The position numbers and the translations under genes were made by a program. Below, piece by piece: positions 63,006 through 64,000 of a DNA stretch of 64,000 bases. The DNA is from Acetobacter cibinongensis (GTDB taxonomy: Bacteria > Pseudomonadota > Alphaproteobacteria > Acetobacterales > Acetobacteraceae): positions 1 through 64,000 of the forward strand of contig NZ_BAMV01000002.1 of the NCBI RefSeq assembly GCF_000963925.1. Direction: 5' to 3'. Below the pieces are notes generated by a model that worked only from the letters and a program-made list of their open reading frames with translations, was not told where the DNA came from and ran no database searches. Position 1 is the first letter of the stretch; every line of letters begins with the position of its first letter.

Positions 63006-63896
63006 ATGTTACGCAGGTTCTCTGTTATCTTGCTAGCTCCGCTGTGCCTTGCAGCGTGCGCAACCAAACCAACCCCGGGCGCAGCCCCAACGGCAACAGG
63101 CGCTTCAGGCACCGGGTCTTACGGCTATAATGCGCATGTGCCAGATTTTGCCACACGCAATTACACCCCCTTTAACAGGCAGGATGTGGTGGCTATTGCC
63201 ATGCGGGAATGGCGCCTGTTCGGCAGCCCGGTCAATGATGATGACCCTGAACTACGACCAGAACCCCAGACCGCTGCCATAAAACCCGAGCGCGCCCCCG
63301 GCCTGTGGCAACGGGTGGGCGAGTATTGGTGGATTGGTATGGACCCGGACACGACGGAAGCGTCCTGGACCGGCAAACATGATGGCAATGGTCGCCTGAC
63401 CGACTTTGTGCATGATGGAAATTACGCGTGGTCCGCCGCTTTTATCTCCTATGTCATGCGGGTAGCGGGGGCAAACAGCCGTTTCCCCTACTCTCCTAAC
63501 CACGCAACCTACATTAACGCTGCGGCGGCTGGTCAATCTCCTGTTCTGCGGGCGCATGACCCAGCGGAATATACCCCAAAACAGGGTGACCTGATTTGTG
63601 TTGGCCGTGGCCGTGCCAAAACAGCCGTGCAGTTTTCCAGCCTGCCAACGTCCTACAGCTTCCCGGCTCACTGCGGTTACGTTGTGGCAACGGGGCAGCA
63701 TGGTCAGCCTTTTGGCAACCAGATCAGCATTATTGGCGGCAATATAGATGACGCAGTTGCCCTGACCCACGTACCAACAGACACACAGGGCCGCATTTCA
63801 TCCCCATCTGGCAAAAGCTATGACAGCCGTTACCCTTGGTGTGCCGTACTGGAAGTGTTGTTTGATGCGGAAGCGGAGCCAGACGCAGGGCTCTAA
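63006..63896 (+). CDS. DUF2272 lipoprotein
   Basis: A lipoprotein of about 296 residues. The signal is MLRRFSVILLAPLCLAAC, with the lipobox Cys at residue 18. The mature region matches DUF2272: WSAAFISYVMRVAGANSRFPYSPNHATYINAA and YTPKQGDLICVGR, with AHCGYVVAT further on. The Cys/His-containing core resembles NlpC/P60-like cell-wall amidases, although catalytic residues are not certain. The ATG at 63006 has GGAG five bases upstream; the frame extends back to 62946 without support. Confidence 0.85.
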   Translation: MLRRFSVILLAPLCLAACATKPTPGAAPTATGASGTGSYGYNAHVPDFATRNYTPFNRQDVVAIAMREWRLFGSPVNDDDPELRPEPQTAAIKPERAPGLWQRVGEYWWIGMDPDTTEASWTGKHDGNGRLTDFVHDGNYAWSAAFISYVMRVAGANSRFPYSPNHATYINAAAAGQSPVLRAHDPAEYTPKQGDLICVGRGRAKTAVQFSSLPTSYSFPAHCGYVVATGQHGQPFGNQISIIGGNIDDAVALTHVPTDTQGRISSPSGKSYDSRYPWCAVLEVLFDAEAEPDAGL

Positions 63897-63974
63897 AACC
63901 CCGCCTCTGGAAAAACCGTTAAGCCTGCCGCCAGGGCAGCCCTGCATGTTTCCACCCTGCCATGCTGCCCCTAT

Positions 63975-63996
63975 GGCCCGCAGAATCAAGCGGGCC
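63975..63996. terminator. Hairpin near the right edge
   Basis: GGCCCGC (63975-63981) pairs with GCGGGCC (63990-63996) across an 8-nt loop. The window ends four bases later, so a T-run cannot be assessed and the strand it serves is unclear. Confidence 0.45.
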
Positions 63997-64000
63997 TTCA

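Noticed and set aside
63798..63989. 63-codon minus-strand frame at the right edge
   Set aside because: It is antisense to the end of the DUF2272 gene and shows no domain.

Overview
The window looks like chromosome from an acetic acid bacterium (Acetobacteraceae, most like Acetobacter). It has a hopanoid side-chain cluster (hpnM-hpnI-hpnJ-hpnK), an OprB-type sugar porin, alpha-acetolactate decarboxylase, lactate-utilisation genes and a Hedgehog/intein (Hint) domain surface protein, all with fairly GC-rich alphaproteobacterial coding. No rRNA, tRNA, CRISPR array, prophage or intact insertion sequence was found. Species-level identity is inference.

Layout. 1-4.4 kb: hopanoid genes that build and modify the bacteriohopanetetrol side chain. 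4.8-8.8 kb: oprB, a small basic protein, dcd and murA. 9.0-10.5 kb: an uncharacterised lipoprotein and a small membrane protein. 10.5-14.5 kb (minus): a DUF2075 ATPase and lutCBA for L-lactate oxidation. 15.0-16.9 kb: acetolactate decarboxylase divergent from its probable LysR regulator. 16.9-22.4 kb (minus): housekeeping genes pth-ychF, proA-nadD-rsfS-rlmH and rplY. 22.6-26.5 kb: threonine aldolase, aspS and an EipB-like envelope protein. 26.6-29.4 kb (minus): periplasmic hypothetical, M29 aminopeptidase, DUF1643 protein and a candidate 45-residue membrane peptide. 29.8-32.3 kb: LysR regulator and a GABA-type aminotransferase. 32.3-33.6 kb: CPA2 antiporter.

33.6-40.4 kb is an AT-richer accessory island. 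It holds a two-domain GT2/GT4-like glycosyltransferase and an 872-residue AIDA-repeat/Hint protein carrying 276-bp tandem DNA repeats. A 65-bp direct repeat flanks the Hint gene (51 of 65 positions identical). The glycosyltransferase start is preceded by CATTAA-N7-TTAATG. The same element lies just upstream of a small repeat protein at 53.9 kb that is divergent from a GT61 glycosyltransferase, which suggests one regulator for surface-glycan genes 20 kb apart.

40.4-48.5 kb: phosphatase, prs, a polysaccharide-type ABC exporter pair, a MATE pump, a YqaA-like membrane protein, an SDR-fold protein lacking all three catalytic residues, and a YbaY/META-domain protein. 48.5-52.7 kb: an MFS gene broken at a G8 tract, then a MarR-FUSC efflux unit. 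54.3-56.1 kb: HIBCH-like hydrolase, flavin reductase and a small membrane protein. 56.1-59.3 kb: znuBCA divergent from zur, with a readable Zur box. 59.4-63.9 kb: a protein of unknown function, an AT-hook histone-like protein, mtnA, ybaK and a DUF2272 lipoprotein.

The most unusual observations are the shared palindrome at the glycan genes, the repeat-flanked Hint gene, the homopolymer-interrupted MFS gene, the catalytically stripped SDR protein, and the absence of normal start codons for nadD and the full-length rsfS frame.
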